A model generated the notes under the pieces. That model saw only the letters and a list, made by a program, of their open reading frames with translations. It was not told the origin of the DNA and made no database searches. This document shows, piece after piece, positions 23,927-32,631 of a DNA stretch of 64,000 nt (position 1 is the first letter of the stretch; each line of letters starts with the position of its first letter). Origin of the DNA: an uncultured Bacteroidales bacterium (lineage in GTDB: Bacteria; Bacteroidota; Bacteroidia; Bacteroidales; P3); NCBI GenBank assembly GCA_900317285.1, contig ONGA01000003.1:48197-112196 (forward strand), read 5' to 3'. A program made the position numbers and the translations under genes.

Positions 23927-24670
23927 ATGATTAAAGCAAGAAGACTTTTGGCTTTTGCCATGGCTGCTGTTGTAGCTATGGGCGCAGTGTCGTGCGACAA
24001 GGACGAGAGCAGTGCATCATCCAACTCAAATAACGGGGCCTCTGGCAATGGCGAGATTACCGCCGGCGACTGGGTCGACCTTGGTCTGCCGAGTGGCCTG
24101 CTGTGGGCCTCGCGCAACATCGGTGCCAACCAACCGACCGACGACGGACAGTTCTTCGCATGGGGCGAGACGCAGCCCAAGATGGAATATAGCTGGGAGA
24201 CCTACGCCTACGGACACAGCTATTCGGAGTTGACAAAGTACTGCAACAACGAAGTTTTCGGCTACAACGGCTACACCGACGACCTGACCACCCTGCAGCC
24301 TGGCGACGATGCCGCCACGGTCAACTGGGGCAACGGCGCACGCACGCCCACCATGGAAGAAATCAAGGAACTGTGTGACAACTGCACCAGCGAATGGGTC
24401 ACGCTGAATGGCGCGAAAGGACGCAAATTCACCGGCACCAACGGCAACAGCATCTTCATCCCGGCCGCCGGTTACATTGACGAGGACGGAAGCAGCGCTT
24501 TTTCCTTGGAAAACTATGGCTACTATTGGTCGTCGTCGCTTCGCACCGACGGCTTCTGCAACACTGCATGGGAGCTCGAATTCAATCCGGGTACTGCCCG
24601 TCCGTCTAGTTCCAGCGGACACCACCGTTACTATGGTTACACCGTGCGTGCAGTGCGCTCCGCAAAGTAG
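23927..24670 (+). CDS. Lipoprotein with FISUMP-like domain
   Basis: 247 residues. A lipobox signal (LLAFAMAAVVAMGAVSCDK, Cys25 region) is followed by a Ser/Asn-rich linker and one domain with the features of Fibrobacter succinogenes major paralogous (FISUMP) domains: VDLGLPSGLLWASRNIGA, FFAWGETQPK, GARTPTMEEIKELCDNC, FIPAAGYIDEDG, YYWSSS and a closing GYTVRAVRSAK. These are surface lipoproteins of unknown ligand, common and often multiplied in gut Bacteroidota. The gene has its own promoter and terminator. Confidence 0.85.
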   Translation: MIKARRLLAFAMAAVVAMGAVSCDKDESSASSNSNNGASGNGEITAGDWVDLGLPSGLLWASRNIGANQPTDDGQFFAWGETQPKMEYSWETYAYGHSYSELTKYCNNEVFGYNGYTDDLTTLQPGDDAATVNWGNGARTPTMEEIKELCDNCTSEWVTLNGAKGRKFTGTNGNSIFIPAAGYIDEDGSSAFSLENYGYYWSSSLRTDGFCNTAWELEFNPGTARPSSSSGHHRYYGYTVRAVRSAK

Positions 24671-24713
24671 TGAATCGTGATTTCATGAGTTAGTCTTTTT
24701 ATTCACTTAACAG

Positions 24714-24745
24714 CCTCCGGGGAGAGATTCCCGGAGGTTTTTTTT
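24714..24745 (+). terminator. Terminator of the FISUMP-type gene
   Basis: An 8-bp stem CCTCCGGG/CCCGGAGG (24714-24721, 24730-24737) with 8-base loop and an eight-T tract. Confidence 0.9.
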
Positions 24746-24860
24746 GCTGAAATGCGGTGGGATTCAGGATTGTTGTTGGGCGAAATAGTTTCGTGAGGTG
24801 TAAAAACAGGGGCAGCCTGGTATGCCCATGAGCACCGCTGAAATTTTTTTTTCAAAAATG

Positions 24861-24892
24861 TTTTGTCAATTCAATTATTTGTATTACTTTTG
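24861..24892 (+). promoter_or_regulatory. Promoter of the toxin-antitoxin operon
   Basis: -33 TTTTG (24861-24865), about 19 bases, -7 TACTTTTG (24885-24892), 28 bases before the antitoxin ATG. The repeated CAATTGAAAGTA/CAATTGAAAG around 24893 and 24932 could serve autoregulation, but no clear operator was defined. Confidence 0.75.
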
Positions 24893-24919
24893 CAATTGAA
24901 AGTATTTAAATGTAATACA

Positions 24920-25174
24920 ATGATGAATACTGCAATTGAAAGAAAACCAGCATCTTTTCGCCTCAGAGCCGATCTCTTGGAGAGACTGAGGAGGAATGCC
25001 GTTCGTCAAAACAGAACCCTCAACAACTATGTTGAGAGTATCCTGCTCGATATAGTGTACAATGAGCCCAACGACACAACCCATGTCGCCATCGAGGAGG
25101 CAATGTCCGGCCGCAACCGCAACAAGGTCTATGCAAGTGCCGATGAGATGATGGGTGACATTCTCAACGACTAG
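24920..25174 (+). CDS. Antitoxin of a YafQ-type toxin-antitoxin pair
   Basis: 84-85 residues. The N-terminal half, ERKPASFRLRADLLERLRRNAVRQNRTLNNYVESIL, has the ribbon-helix-helix pattern (strand, basic helix, NNYVE) of RelB/ParD-like antitoxins that bind their own operator. The C-terminal half (EEAMSGRNRNKVYASADEMMGDILND) is the flexible toxin-binding tail. Two adjacent ATGs (24920 and 24923) are possible starts; a longer frame to 24863 would cover the promoter. The stop is two bases before the toxin ATG, the usual antitoxin-first order. Confidence 0.85.
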   Translation: MMNTAIERKPASFRLRADLLERLRRNAVRQNRTLNNYVESILLDIVYNEPNDTTHVAIEEAMSGRNRNKVYASADEMMGDILND

Positions 25175-25176
25175 GG

Positions 25177-25452
25177 ATGAAACAGTTACATCCCACCATC
25201 CAGTTCAAGAAAGACCTGAAGCGGTACAAGCATCAGCCCAAGTTGCTCGCGGAGTTGAAGGTCCTTTTGGACCTGCTGATTAACGAGCAGCCGATACCCG
25301 AAGCGTACTTTCCACATCCGCTTGTCGGCAATTACAAGGGGTGTTTGGAATGTCACATCGAGAGTGATTACTTGTTGATATGGATTGACGACAAGCGAGA
25401 TATCATAGAGTTGGTGCGACTGGGTACGCACTCGGAACTCTTTGGGAAATAG
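25177..25452 (+). CDS. YafQ family type II toxin (mRNA interferase)
   Basis: 91 residues of the RelE/YafQ fold. HPTIQFKKDLKRYKHQP at the N-terminus, LLINEQPIPEAYFPHPLVGNYKGCLECHIESDYLLIWI in the middle and the closing VRLGTHSELFGK match YafQ toxins, which cut mRNA on the ribosome at in-frame codons. His84-type catalytic residue lies in GTHSELF, with additional His in FPHPL and ECHIE. It follows the antitoxin by two bases. Confidence 0.92.
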   Translation: MKQLHPTIQFKKDLKRYKHQPKLLAELKVLLDLLINEQPIPEAYFPHPLVGNYKGCLECHIESDYLLIWIDDKRDIIELVRLGTHSELFGK

Positions 25453-25475
25453 AGTCTCACATTACTATAAAAATT

Positions 25476-25505
25476 GGGGCGACCTACTCGAGGTCGCCCC
25501 TCTTC
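25476..25505. terminator. Hairpin after the toxin gene
   Basis: A perfect 10-bp stem GGGGCGACCT/AGGTCGCCCC around a 5-base loop. The T tract is poor on the + strand, so termination strength is uncertain. Confidence 0.6.
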
Positions 25506-25587
25506 ACATTAAAAAATAGGGTTGTTCGCTGGATTGTCATGATTTATAAGGTGCTCATGGCCTCCGGCATATGAAAAACCTTTATTG

Positions 25588-28500
25588 CTAATCAAATTTC
25601 AGCTTGGGTAATGCGTTTACAATATCCACCGTCTGGACGCTGACGTTGATAACGCTCAGCAGCAGGTCGAGGATGTATCGCGGCTGGTTGTGTTCGCGAG
25701 ACCAATCGTTGGCGTCGTTCTTGATGAGCGATTTCTTGTCCTGACTGACGCAGTAGCGTTCCACTATCCATTCGATGGCGCTCTTGCCGTTCACTACATA
25801 TTCGTAGGCCTTTTCGGGGATATTCTCTATTACGATATTGCCGTTGTAGATGATGGTGCTCTTGTCGGTCTTTGATTTGAAGCGCATCTTGTCCCACACG
25901 CGGAAGTAGTCGTAGTCGCTATCATCGCCAGTCACTTTCCTGTCACCTTTTACCACCACATCCGGATAGGGTGCCACAGATTCATAGTTGAGGTGAAGGT
26001 CAGCGAGTTTCTTGCCGTATTGGTAGAAGTCCATAAAGTCGTTCAGGTTCTCCACGATGGGAATACGGGGCAAACTCTTCTTTAGGTCGGCAGCAAAGCG
26101 GGTGCGGTAGTCTTCTGAGTGCAACAAGCCATAAACGTAGTAGAAAATCATCTCCTTGGTGATATTGCTGGCGTGGTAGCGGCTGCGCACTTCTTTCAGA
26201 ATCCAATCTGTGATACCGTCTCTGCGGATGTATTTCTCGTCAGTTTCTTCATCGAAGAGGGTGCGTTGGATGTTCTTGTTTTTTTCGTACCAGTAGAGGG
26301 GGAAGCTCTGGCAATTCATCATCAACTGATAGTCGGGAAGGCAGTCTGTAATAATGCAAGAGAAACCCTTGCTTGAACCAACACCTGATACACATAATGT
26401 CAGATTTTTACTCTCGAAAGAAGGAAATGAGTGTTTCATACTAATGCCACCTCGCTCTATAAAATTAATATCAAAGTAATAATGTTGTTTTAAGAACGGG
26501 CGATATAAAGCAACTCTTACATCGTTAGTTAGCGCTTGAACTTTATGTTTATCATAATTCTTGAGCAGGTTTACAGTCCAACTAACTTTTGTGGGATCAT
26601 TTTTATATTCTTCAGAAGGTTTTGTTTCTAGCATTGTATTGTAATGACTGATCATTGAAGCCATGTTGTTTTTTAGAACTTCTTTTGAATTATTATAAAC
26701 CCAAACATCACGTCCAGTTGCTACAGCAGGACCATTTAACATGAAAAATGATTTGTTATTCTTATGCAAACGTGTTTCAGGATAAATTGGTATTAACACA
26801 TCATAGATGCCATCTCTTATATTAATCCAATCATTTTTTTCATTAGGGATGATTTCTTTCCATTCCACATTTTCTATGGAATGAAAATCTTGTATCATTT
26901 TTAATTTTTGTTCACGGGTTAGGTAATCGCCGATATCGTGATAGTAAATGGTTGCTTTACCCTTTTTAATAGGATTTTTTACAAGAAGAGTAATGGTAAT
27001 TGGAGTACGAGTTCCTTCACCAAATACACTGCCATTCTCTTTTCGACGTTGTTCGCCACTTGTTCTTGCATTACCTCGAAGATTAAACACATAGATGGAT
27101 GTAAATTCATCTTGAAGGCATTTACGCATACCATCTAACGCACTCCCATCTATCCATGCACCATTACTAATATAACAGATTATCCCTCCTTCTTTTATTA
27201 AAGAGAGTCTATCGCTTGCCCACCTAAATGCCTTTACATAACTATCATAAATTGATTTTCCTAAATTTGCTGTTGATTTTGCTGAATAACTTTCTGCAAT
27301 CCTTCTTTCCAATCTAGGATAATACAAGTTTTGCGCGTTGTCATTTGCTGATTTTTGACCTATAGAATACGGCGGATTTCCAATAATCACTCTTATCGGT
27401 GCTTTTTTCTGCTTTTTCAACCGTTCTGAGTTTTCTGGGAAGAGCTGTGAGAAAATATCGTTATCGCCGTGTTCGTTGAGCTGGAAGGTGTCGGTGAGGC
27501 AGATGCCGTCAAACATCTCGTATTTATCTGGGTGTATCAGGTCGTGATAGACGGCTTCGATATTCACATCAGCAATATAGTAAGCCAGAAGCACAATCTC
27601 GTTGCAATGTATCTCGTTGAGGTACTTGCGACGCATATCCTCTTTCTTGATAAGACCGCTTTGCAGCAAGCGGGTGATAAAAGTACCCGTACCCGTGAAT
27701 GGATCGAGGATATGCACGTTTTCGTTGGTTAGGGAGGTGTTGAACTCGCTTTGCAGAATATCTTCGACCGAGTGAATGATAAAGTCCACACACTCTACAG
27801 GCGTATAGACAATACCCAGTTTCTCAACCGTCAACGGGAAGGCTCCTTTGAAAAATTTCTCATAGAGGTTCTTGATAATGGTTTGTTTGGCTTCCAGATT
27901 GTCGATATTGCTAACGTTGTTGCGTACCGAGGTATAGAACTTGTCCAATACCGCAGTATCCATCTCCATCCCCTCATTCTCCAGTACTTCCAGCATGTCC
28001 TGCATCGAGCGGCTGACGGCATTGTTGTTCACAAACTGGTATTCTTTGAACAGCGCATCGAATACAGGGCGGGTAATCATGTGTTGAGCCAGCATCTCAA
28101 TGGCCTGTCCTTCATCAATGCTGTCGTTGATATTCTTATGCAGGCCTGCGACAAAACCTTCAAAGTACTGGCGTGCATTCTCGTTTTCTTTGATGAGCAG
28201 CGCGATGCGGTCGATAAACTTTTTGGCAATCTCGCCAATCGACTTAGCCCAGTTTTCCCAATACATCTTGTCACCCACCTCCTCGACCAATCGGGCATAG
28301 ATACCATCCTGAAGGGTGCCAAATCGCAATTCGAGCTGTTTGGCCACCTCCTCGTCGGTCAAATTGACGGCTTTGTCATTTGGACTGCCTTTACCGATGG
28401 AGTATTGACCACGAGGCACACCCCCCACTACAATTTTAGGTGGTTTTTTCTTGTTGAGATTAATTTGGTTCACATGGGCGTTGAAGTTCTCGTCATGCGA

Positions 28501-30486
28501 ACGGAGAGCGTTCAAAATTGTCCAAACCACCTTGAAGCGTTCGTTGTCGTTCAACGCCTCTTCTGGCTTCACGTCGTTGGGAACGATGACAGGAATAATG
28601 ATATAGCCGTAGTTCTTACCCTTGAAGGTGCGCATCACACGGCCAACCGACTGAACTACCTCCACCTCGCTGTTGCGCGGAGAAAGGAACAGCACAGCAT
28701 CCAAAGCGGGCACATCCACGCCCTCAGAGAGGCAACGAACATTACACAATACACGACACTCGTTGGGGTCGTCGGTCTCCTGCTTCAACCAGGCAATCTT
28801 CTCATTGCGAGTGTTGGCATCCATCGAGCCGTCGATATGCTGGGCTTTGATGTTCACCACCTCTTTGCTCTCTTCGGCCGACAGAGTGGATTTGTACTCC
28901 TGCCCCACGGCACCGAAGTATTTTGCCATCTGGGTACTGGAGAAGGTGGGATTCTTCTTTGATGGATTGATGGTTTGGCAGAAAGCGACAGCACGGCGCA
29001 TCATCAATGGGTCTTGCTGCTTGGTGATACCCTCGTCGCCTTTAATGCGTTTGGAAAGGCCGTTGATGCAGCCGATGAGCTTGGTGGCATCGTCGAAGTT
29101 TAGTTCTTTCAGTTTGTCTTTCTCCGAGGCCTTTGCGTATTGCTCCTTTATGTTGGTGCGGATGCTTTCGGGGATATCCTCTTCGCTGACGGTCAGCACC
29201 AGCACTTTGTAGTCGGTCAATAGCCCTTGTGCAACAGCATCGTTGAAAGTGAGTCGGTGGAACTCCTGACCATACCACTCTTCATCATCCATCGAGCAGA
29301 GAACATCGATACGCTCGTTTTCTTTTGCGCGGACCTTGATATTGGCGCTATAAAGGCGCGGAGTAGCGGTCATATAAAGACGTTTCTTCGCCTTGATAAA
29401 ATCATTCTTATGGACTTTGGTGAAGTTGCTCTCCTCCTTATCTTTCAGCACTACACCTGTGGTACGATGTGCTTCGTCGCAGATAATCAAATCCAACTCG
29501 CGTTTGTAGAGGTCGATAGCCTCTTTCACAACGTCGATGCTTTGGTAGGTGGAGAATATGACGGTACGGTTCTGCTCTTTGTCGTATTTCTTCAGTTGTC
29601 GCAGAATCTTGCGGGTGTCGGTAGTGGCAGGAACAGCAAGGTCGACGATGCTGGCGTCTTCATCGTCGGCATCCTTCATTTCACGTGTGACCTTTGCATC
29701 CGAACAGACGCAGATGGCTCGCATATCGTCAGTTTTGTCAGCCATCCATGCATTCAGCGTTTGACCTAGTAGGGCGATGCTTGGAACCAAGAAGAGGACG
29801 AAACCATCCTGCGGAGTCATTTGCTCCATTATCTTCAACGAGGTGAAAGTCTTTCCCGTGCCACAAGCCATAATAAGCTTTCCGCGCTCGTTTTCATTCG
29901 TCACAAAGTATTCGTAGGCTTTTGACATGGCCTCCAACTGGTGACGGAGAGGCTTTTTGCCCGGCAATTTGGCTTTTTCGCCCCAAAGACCTTTCTTCAG
30001 CTTTTCCCAATCAACAGGAGAAATCTCCAAGTCGTAGAGCGAGATACGGTTAAACGGCTTGCTCAATCCTTGAATGGCCGTTTCTGCGTTCACACCCCAG
30101 CGTTTGCGTGAAGTCTGCACCCATACAAGGTTGGAAAACTCGCGTGTTTGGAATGTATCGGGGTCGGTAAAAGTGCGGCTGGCGTTGGACAGGAAACTAT
30201 CTACAGCCCCTTTGTCGATGGTGGCATCCTCTGCGTAGCATTTGCATTGGATTGCCCAGTAATCGCCATATTCAGTACGGGCAACCAGGTCTATACCGAG
30301 GTCTTTCCCGCCGAAGTCCTTGCGTCCGGGAAACTCTTCCCAAAGCCATACTTTTTCAAGATCATTGTATCGTGGGTCTGTTTGGAACCACAATTTCATC
30401 AGTCGTTCGAAGTCAGTACCCTTTTCCTTCTCGGTAGTGGCTTTCAAACGAATATCAAAAAGGATTTCGTTTATGGTAGTGGCCAT
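25588..30486 (-). CDS. Single-polypeptide type ISP restriction-modification enzyme
   Basis: A 1632-residue protein with the full order of type ISP enzymes such as LlaGI and LlaBIII: Mrr-like nuclease (GIDLVAR 64-70 with QCKCY 80-84), SF2 translocase (ACGTGKT 207-213, ICDEAH 335-340, MTATPR 372-377, and SVGRVMRTF), a coupling region, an N6-adenine methyltransferase (DPFTGTGTF 928-936, NPPYSIGQ 1037-1044) and a target-recognition C-terminus. One protein cuts, moves along and methylates DNA. No separate specificity subunit is present. DNA coding for residues about 1020-1365 (26390-27420) is clearly richer in A and T than the rest, suggesting exchange of the methyltransferase/recognition part. 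The start MATTINEI is at 30486. Confidence 0.92.
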   Translation of the reverse strand: MATTINEILFDIRLKATTEKEKGTDFERLMKLWFQTDPRYNDLEKVWLWEEFPGRKDFGGKDLGIDLVARTEYGDYWAIQCKCYAEDATIDKGAVDSFLSNASRTFTDPDTFQTREFSNLVWVQTSRKRWGVNAETAIQGLSKPFNRISLYDLEISPVDWEKLKKGLWGEKAKLPGKKPLRHQLEAMSKAYEYFVTNENERGKLIMACGTGKTFTSLKIMEQMTPQDGFVLFLVPSIALLGQTLNAWMADKTDDMRAICVCSDAKVTREMKDADDEDASIVDLAVPATTDTRKILRQLKKYDKEQNRTVIFSTYQSIDVVKEAIDLYKRELDLIICDEAHRTTGVVLKDKEESNFTKVHKNDFIKAKKRLYMTATPRLYSANIKVRAKENERIDVLCSMDDEEWYGQEFHRLTFNDAVAQGLLTDYKVLVLTVSEEDIPESIRTNIKEQYAKASEKDKLKELNFDDATKLIGCINGLSKRIKGDEGITKQQDPLMMRRAVAFCQTINPSKKNPTFSSTQMAKYFGAVGQEYKSTLSAEESKEVVNIKAQHIDGSMDANTRNEKIAWLKQETDDPNECRVLCNVRCLSEGVDVPALDAVLFLSPRNSEVEVVQSVGRVMRTFKGKNYGYIIIPVIVPNDVKPEEALNDNERFKVVWTILNALRSHDENFNAHVNQINLNKKKPPKIVVGGVPRGQYSIGKGSPNDKAVNLTDEEVAKQLELRFGTLQDGIYARLVEEVGDKMYWENWAKSIGEIAKKFIDRIALLIKENENARQYFEGFVAGLHKNINDSIDEGQAIEMLAQHMITRPVFDALFKEYQFVNNNAVSRSMQDMLEVLENEGMEMDTAVLDKFYTSVRNNVSNIDNLEAKQTIIKNLYEKFFKGAFPLTVEKLGIVYTPVECVDFIIHSVEDILQSEFNTSLTNENVHILDPFTGTGTFITRLLQSGLIKKEDMRRKYLNEIHCNEIVLLAYYIADVNIEAVYHDLIHPDKYEMFDGICLTDTFQLNEHGDNDIFSQLFPENSERLKKQKKAPIRVIIGNPPYSIGQKSANDNAQNLYYPRLERRIAESYSAKSTANLGKSIYDSYVKAFRWASDRLSLIKEGGIICYISNGAWIDGSALDGMRKCLQDEFTSIYVFNLRGNARTSGEQRRKENGSVFGEGTRTPITITLLVKNPIKKGKATIYYHDIGDYLTREQKLKMIQDFHSIENVEWKEIIPNEKNDWINIRDGIYDVLIPIYPETRLHKNNKSFFMLNGPAVATGRDVWVYNNSKEVLKNNMASMISHYNTMLETKPSEEYKNDPTKVSWTVNLLKNYDKHKVQALTNDVRVALYRPFLKQHYYFDINFIERGGISMKHSFPSFESKNLTLCVSGVGSSKGFSCIITDCLPDYQLMMNCQSFPLYWYEKNKNIQRTLFDEETDEKYIRRDGITDWILKEVRSRYHASNITKEMIFYYVYGLLHSEDYRTRFAADLKKSLPRIPIVENLNDFMDFYQYGKKLADLHLNYESVAPYPDVVVKGDRKVTGDDSDYDYFRVWDKMRFKSKTDKSTIIYNGNIVIENIPEKAYEYVVNGKSAIEWIVERYCVSQDKKSLIKNDANDWSREHNQPRYILDLLLSVINVSVQTVDIVNALPKLKFD

Positions 30487-30585
30487 ATGTCTGCGTTTGA
30501 GGCGGGCTTATCTCTCCGACATGCAGGCAATCACAAAGGGCCTAAAAAAACAGAGACGTGGAACCGTTCAATCTGACTTATCCAC

Positions 30586-30704
30586 GCCCTGAGGCCCTAG
30601 GAACTGCCCACTGTTGTTGATAAGTCACGTCCACGCTCTGCAACGCAGACGCTCGCTGACTTATTCACTACAACAGTATCTTGAAATTTCCTAGGTTTCA
30701 GGGC
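30586..30704. repeat. Large imperfect inverted repeat in the leader of the restriction gene
   Basis: Arms of about 42-48 bases (30586-30627 and 30657-30704) share GCCCTGA, CCTAGGAA, ACTGTTGT and ATAAGTCA in inverted order, with short differences between these blocks. The centre holds a smaller inverted pair (CACGCTCTG / CAGACGCTCG region). It also contains a direct repeat, CTGACTTATCCA/CTGACTTATTCA. It lies in the roughly 300-base transcribed leader of the type ISP gene. Nothing else is recognised at 30487-30585 or 30705-30800. Confidence 0.6.
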
Positions 30705-30803
30705 CGTATCGAATAATTCGCTCGCGTTCTTAAACTAATCGTTATCTAATTATTTCTGTTTTTATGATGTTTCCGTTTATAATAAACTATTTATTTCGAG
30801 CTG

Positions 30804-30836
30804 CAAAGATACGCATATTTTCTGAATCAGCGGCAA
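30804..30836 (-). promoter_or_regulatory. Promoter of the type ISP gene
   Basis: On the minus strand: TTGCC (30836-30832), about 20 bases, TATCTTTG (30811-30804), then CA. The coding start is at 30486, leaving a leader of about 310 nt that contains the inverted repeat. Confidence 0.65.
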
Positions 30837-30862
30837 TTATTTTGTTTGCGAGTGCGTGGGAA

Positions 30863-30892
30863 TAAAAAAAGTGGTCGGATTCGACCACTTTT
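30863..30892 (-). terminator. Terminator downstream of the DUF4301 gene
   Basis: A 10-bp stem AAAGTGGTCG/CGACCACTTT (30868-30877, 30882-30891) with 4-base loop; on the minus strand it is followed by a T run (complement of 30863-30870). Confidence 0.8.
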
Positions 30893-30894
30893 AT

Positions 30895-30950
30895 GTTGTT
30901 TCTTTTGCGGAGGAGGTTGTTGATTGTCTGGGGGAGGAACCAAGACTTGG
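30895..30950 (-). pseudogene. Remnant of a DUF4301-like 3' end
   Basis: On the minus strand this encodes QTINNLLRKRNN, closely similar to KTVNDLLRKEHREG at the true C-terminus of the DUF4301 protein 190 bases away, and nucleotide identity extends over about 30 bases (ACA-TCAAC-ACCTCCTCCG). No complete reading frame surrounds it. It is best read as a leftover of a duplicated or deleted paralogue. Confidence 0.45.
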
Positions 30951-30967
30951 TGCCTGTTCCATAAATA

Positions 30968-30999
30968 TTTGCCGATATCGGCAAAAAATTATATCTTTG
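30968..30999 (+). promoter_or_regulatory. Orphan promoter with an 18-bp perfect palindrome on the -33 box
   Basis: TTTGCCGATATCGGCAAA (30968-30985) is a perfect palindrome whose left half is the -33 box. The -7 box TATCTTTG (30992-30999) follows at 18 bases. Transcription would run toward the 3' end of the DUF4301 gene; the only ATG downstream (31004) opens an 8-codon frame. GCCGATA recurs at 31023. Possibly left over from a lost gene, or an antisense RNA promoter. Confidence 0.55.
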
Positions 31000-31038
31000 C
31001 AGCATGTTTTTATTGAAAACTTGCCGATAAGATGGGTT

Positions 31039-31100
31039 CTCAGCCTTCGCGGTGCTGACTGCGTCTTTCGGACAAACTATCGCTCAGCCTTCGCGGTGCT
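31039..31100. repeat. 18-bp direct repeat at the end of the DUF4301 gene
   Basis: CTCAGCCTTCGCGGTGCT occurs at 31039-31056 and 31083-31100. The second copy contains the stop codon and last codons of the DUF4301 gene, so its 3' tip has been duplicated. Confidence 0.8.
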
Positions 31101-32610
31101 CTTTTCGGAGGAGGTCGTTGACTGTTTTAACGGGGTTGAAGGTGGCGACGGGTACCTCGACGAAGAGGGTGATCCAGTCGGCCATGGCGCCGTTCCAGAG
31201 GCCGGGCAGTTCCTGCGACTTGACGGTGAGGGCACCCTTGGTCTTCTTGCTGATGAAGCCCGTCTGTGGGTCGACGAACTGGCGGAGGTCGAAATAGCGT
31301 CCGCGGTAGTTCTTGGTGCTGCACACCAGGTCGACGGGGTTGAAGTGGGTCGACGCCTGGAAGATTTTCTCCTGCTGTGGGTCGTTGTGGTTGACCTGTG
31401 CCGATTCAACTACCTGAAGACTTCTTCTTCCCTTGGTATCAATGGTGTAGAAGGGACCGCCACCGGGTTCGCCAAGGTTTTTCACCATGCCGCAGATGCG
31501 CATGGGACGGTTGAGGAGTGCATGGAGTGTTTTGGCATCGCAACCTTCTGGTACCATGATATTAAGCTCGTCTTTTGCGAAGCGGACGAGCTTGTTGAGA
31601 GCCTTTTTGTCGGGACGATTGTCGAGGGTGTGCAGGGCATCGAAGACTTTTTCGCGGAGTTCGAGGAGCATTCCGGCAAGCACTTGCTTGTAAATCACGG
31701 TGGTGTGTTTCATCCAGTCGGGCACGACGTTGTCGATGTTCTTGATGAAGATGAGGTCGGCACGTTGCTCGTTAAGGTTCTCAATGAGTGCGCCATGTCC
31801 GCCCGGGCGGAAGATGAGGCTTCCGTTCTCGTCGCGAACGGGAATGTTCTGCTCGTCGACGGCGATGATGTCAGTGTAATGTTTTTGTTCAGAGAAGGTT
31901 ATTTTCAATTTGATACCGAAGGTGGATTCGTAGTACTGTTTGACTTCGGCTATTTTTTTACGGAAGCCCGCACGGTGTTCGGGGGAGATGGTAAAGTGCA
32001 GGTTGACAGTGCTGTCAGTATTGCGTGCGTAGAGTGCACCTTCAACGATGTGCTCCTCGAGGGGTGTGCGCTGTACTTCGCCGTAGCGGTGGAATTTGAG
32101 GAGCGCTTTGGGTAGGCTGCCGTAGCCGAGGTATTGTTCTTTGAGAAGGAAATTGATGACGGTGGAGTAGTCGCCGCGGTGCAGGTAGTCCTCAATGTCG
32201 AGGTCTGCTTTTAACATGCATGCTTTCAGGTCGTTGAAGAAGGCGAAGGAATGGATGTTCTCGAGGAATGTTTTTACCTCGGGGAATTCCTTGCCGAAGT
32301 TTCCCGCCACGCCGAAATAGGTGGACGAGAAACTGTAAAGGTCTTTGAACATGCGTGTTGCAGCACCCGAAGCAGGGACGAATTTGAGGATTTTCTTGTC
32401 TTTGCCGAGTGTGCGGTATTGTTTTTCATAGCGGGTGATTTCCTTGTCGGAGAGGCAGCGGATGCCGTTGTTGTCGGGTGTCGCTGCAGCATCTAGATGA
32501 CTTTTTGGGAACCCCTCTTTGAAATGGTCTATCTGTTGCTGCACACGTTCGGGCGAGAGGGAGAGGGCCTGGAGCTGTTCCAGGTCTTTTTTTGTGGGCT
32601 TAAAAGTCAT
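31084..32610 (-). CDS. DUF4301 family protein
   Basis: 508 residues, full length for this Bacteroidota-specific family. Recognisable segments are KILKFVPASGAATRMFKDLY near residue 75 (a nucleotidyltransferase-like loop), LPKALLKFHRYGEVQRTPLEEH, IFRPGGHGALIENLNEQRADLIFIKNIDNVVPD, RICGMVKNLGEPGGGPFY and WNGAMADWITLFVEVPVATFNPVKTVNDLL. The pattern SGAATRM plus GxxGHGALxENLN plus KNIDN resembles sugar-nucleotide pyrophosphorylases, but no reaction has been established to my knowledge. It is the first gene after a small lipoprotein on the same strand, 21 bases away. Confidence 0.9.
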   Translation of the reverse strand: MTFKPTKKDLEQLQALSLSPERVQQQIDHFKEGFPKSHLDAAATPDNNGIRCLSDKEITRYEKQYRTLGKDKKILKFVPASGAATRMFKDLYSFSSTYFGVAGNFGKEFPEVKTFLENIHSFAFFNDLKACMLKADLDIEDYLHRGDYSTVINFLLKEQYLGYGSLPKALLKFHRYGEVQRTPLEEHIVEGALYARNTDSTVNLHFTISPEHRAGFRKKIAEVKQYYESTFGIKLKITFSEQKHYTDIIAVDEQNIPVRDENGSLIFRPGGHGALIENLNEQRADLIFIKNIDNVVPDWMKHTTVIYKQVLAGMLLELREKVFDALHTLDNRPDKKALNKLVRFAKDELNIMVPEGCDAKTLHALLNRPMRICGMVKNLGEPGGGPFYTIDTKGRRSLQVVESAQVNHNDPQQEKIFQASTHFNPVDLVCSTKNYRGRYFDLRQFVDPQTGFISKKTKGALTVKSQELPGLWNGAMADWITLFVEVPVATFNPVKTVNDLLRKEHREG

Positions 32611-32631
32611 GGTCTATGGCGTTTATGTGAT

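Noticed and set aside
25588-30486. Separate type I R, M and S genes or a large helicase alone
   Set aside because: One uninterrupted frame contains nuclease, translocase, methyltransferase and recognition parts in type ISP order.
30586-30704. Degenerate CRISPR repeats or tracrRNA in the inverted repeat
   Set aside because: Only one inverted pair and one short direct repeat; no regular spacing and no cas genes.
30787-31005. A 72-codon frame on the minus strand
   Set aside because: It spans a terminator, two promoters and the DUF4301 remnant, so it is not a gene as a whole.
30487-31083. A tRNA or other known RNA gene in the 600-base spacer
   Set aside because: No cloverleaf, T-loop GTTC motif or CCA end fits; the visible structures are the inverted repeat, promoters and a terminator.
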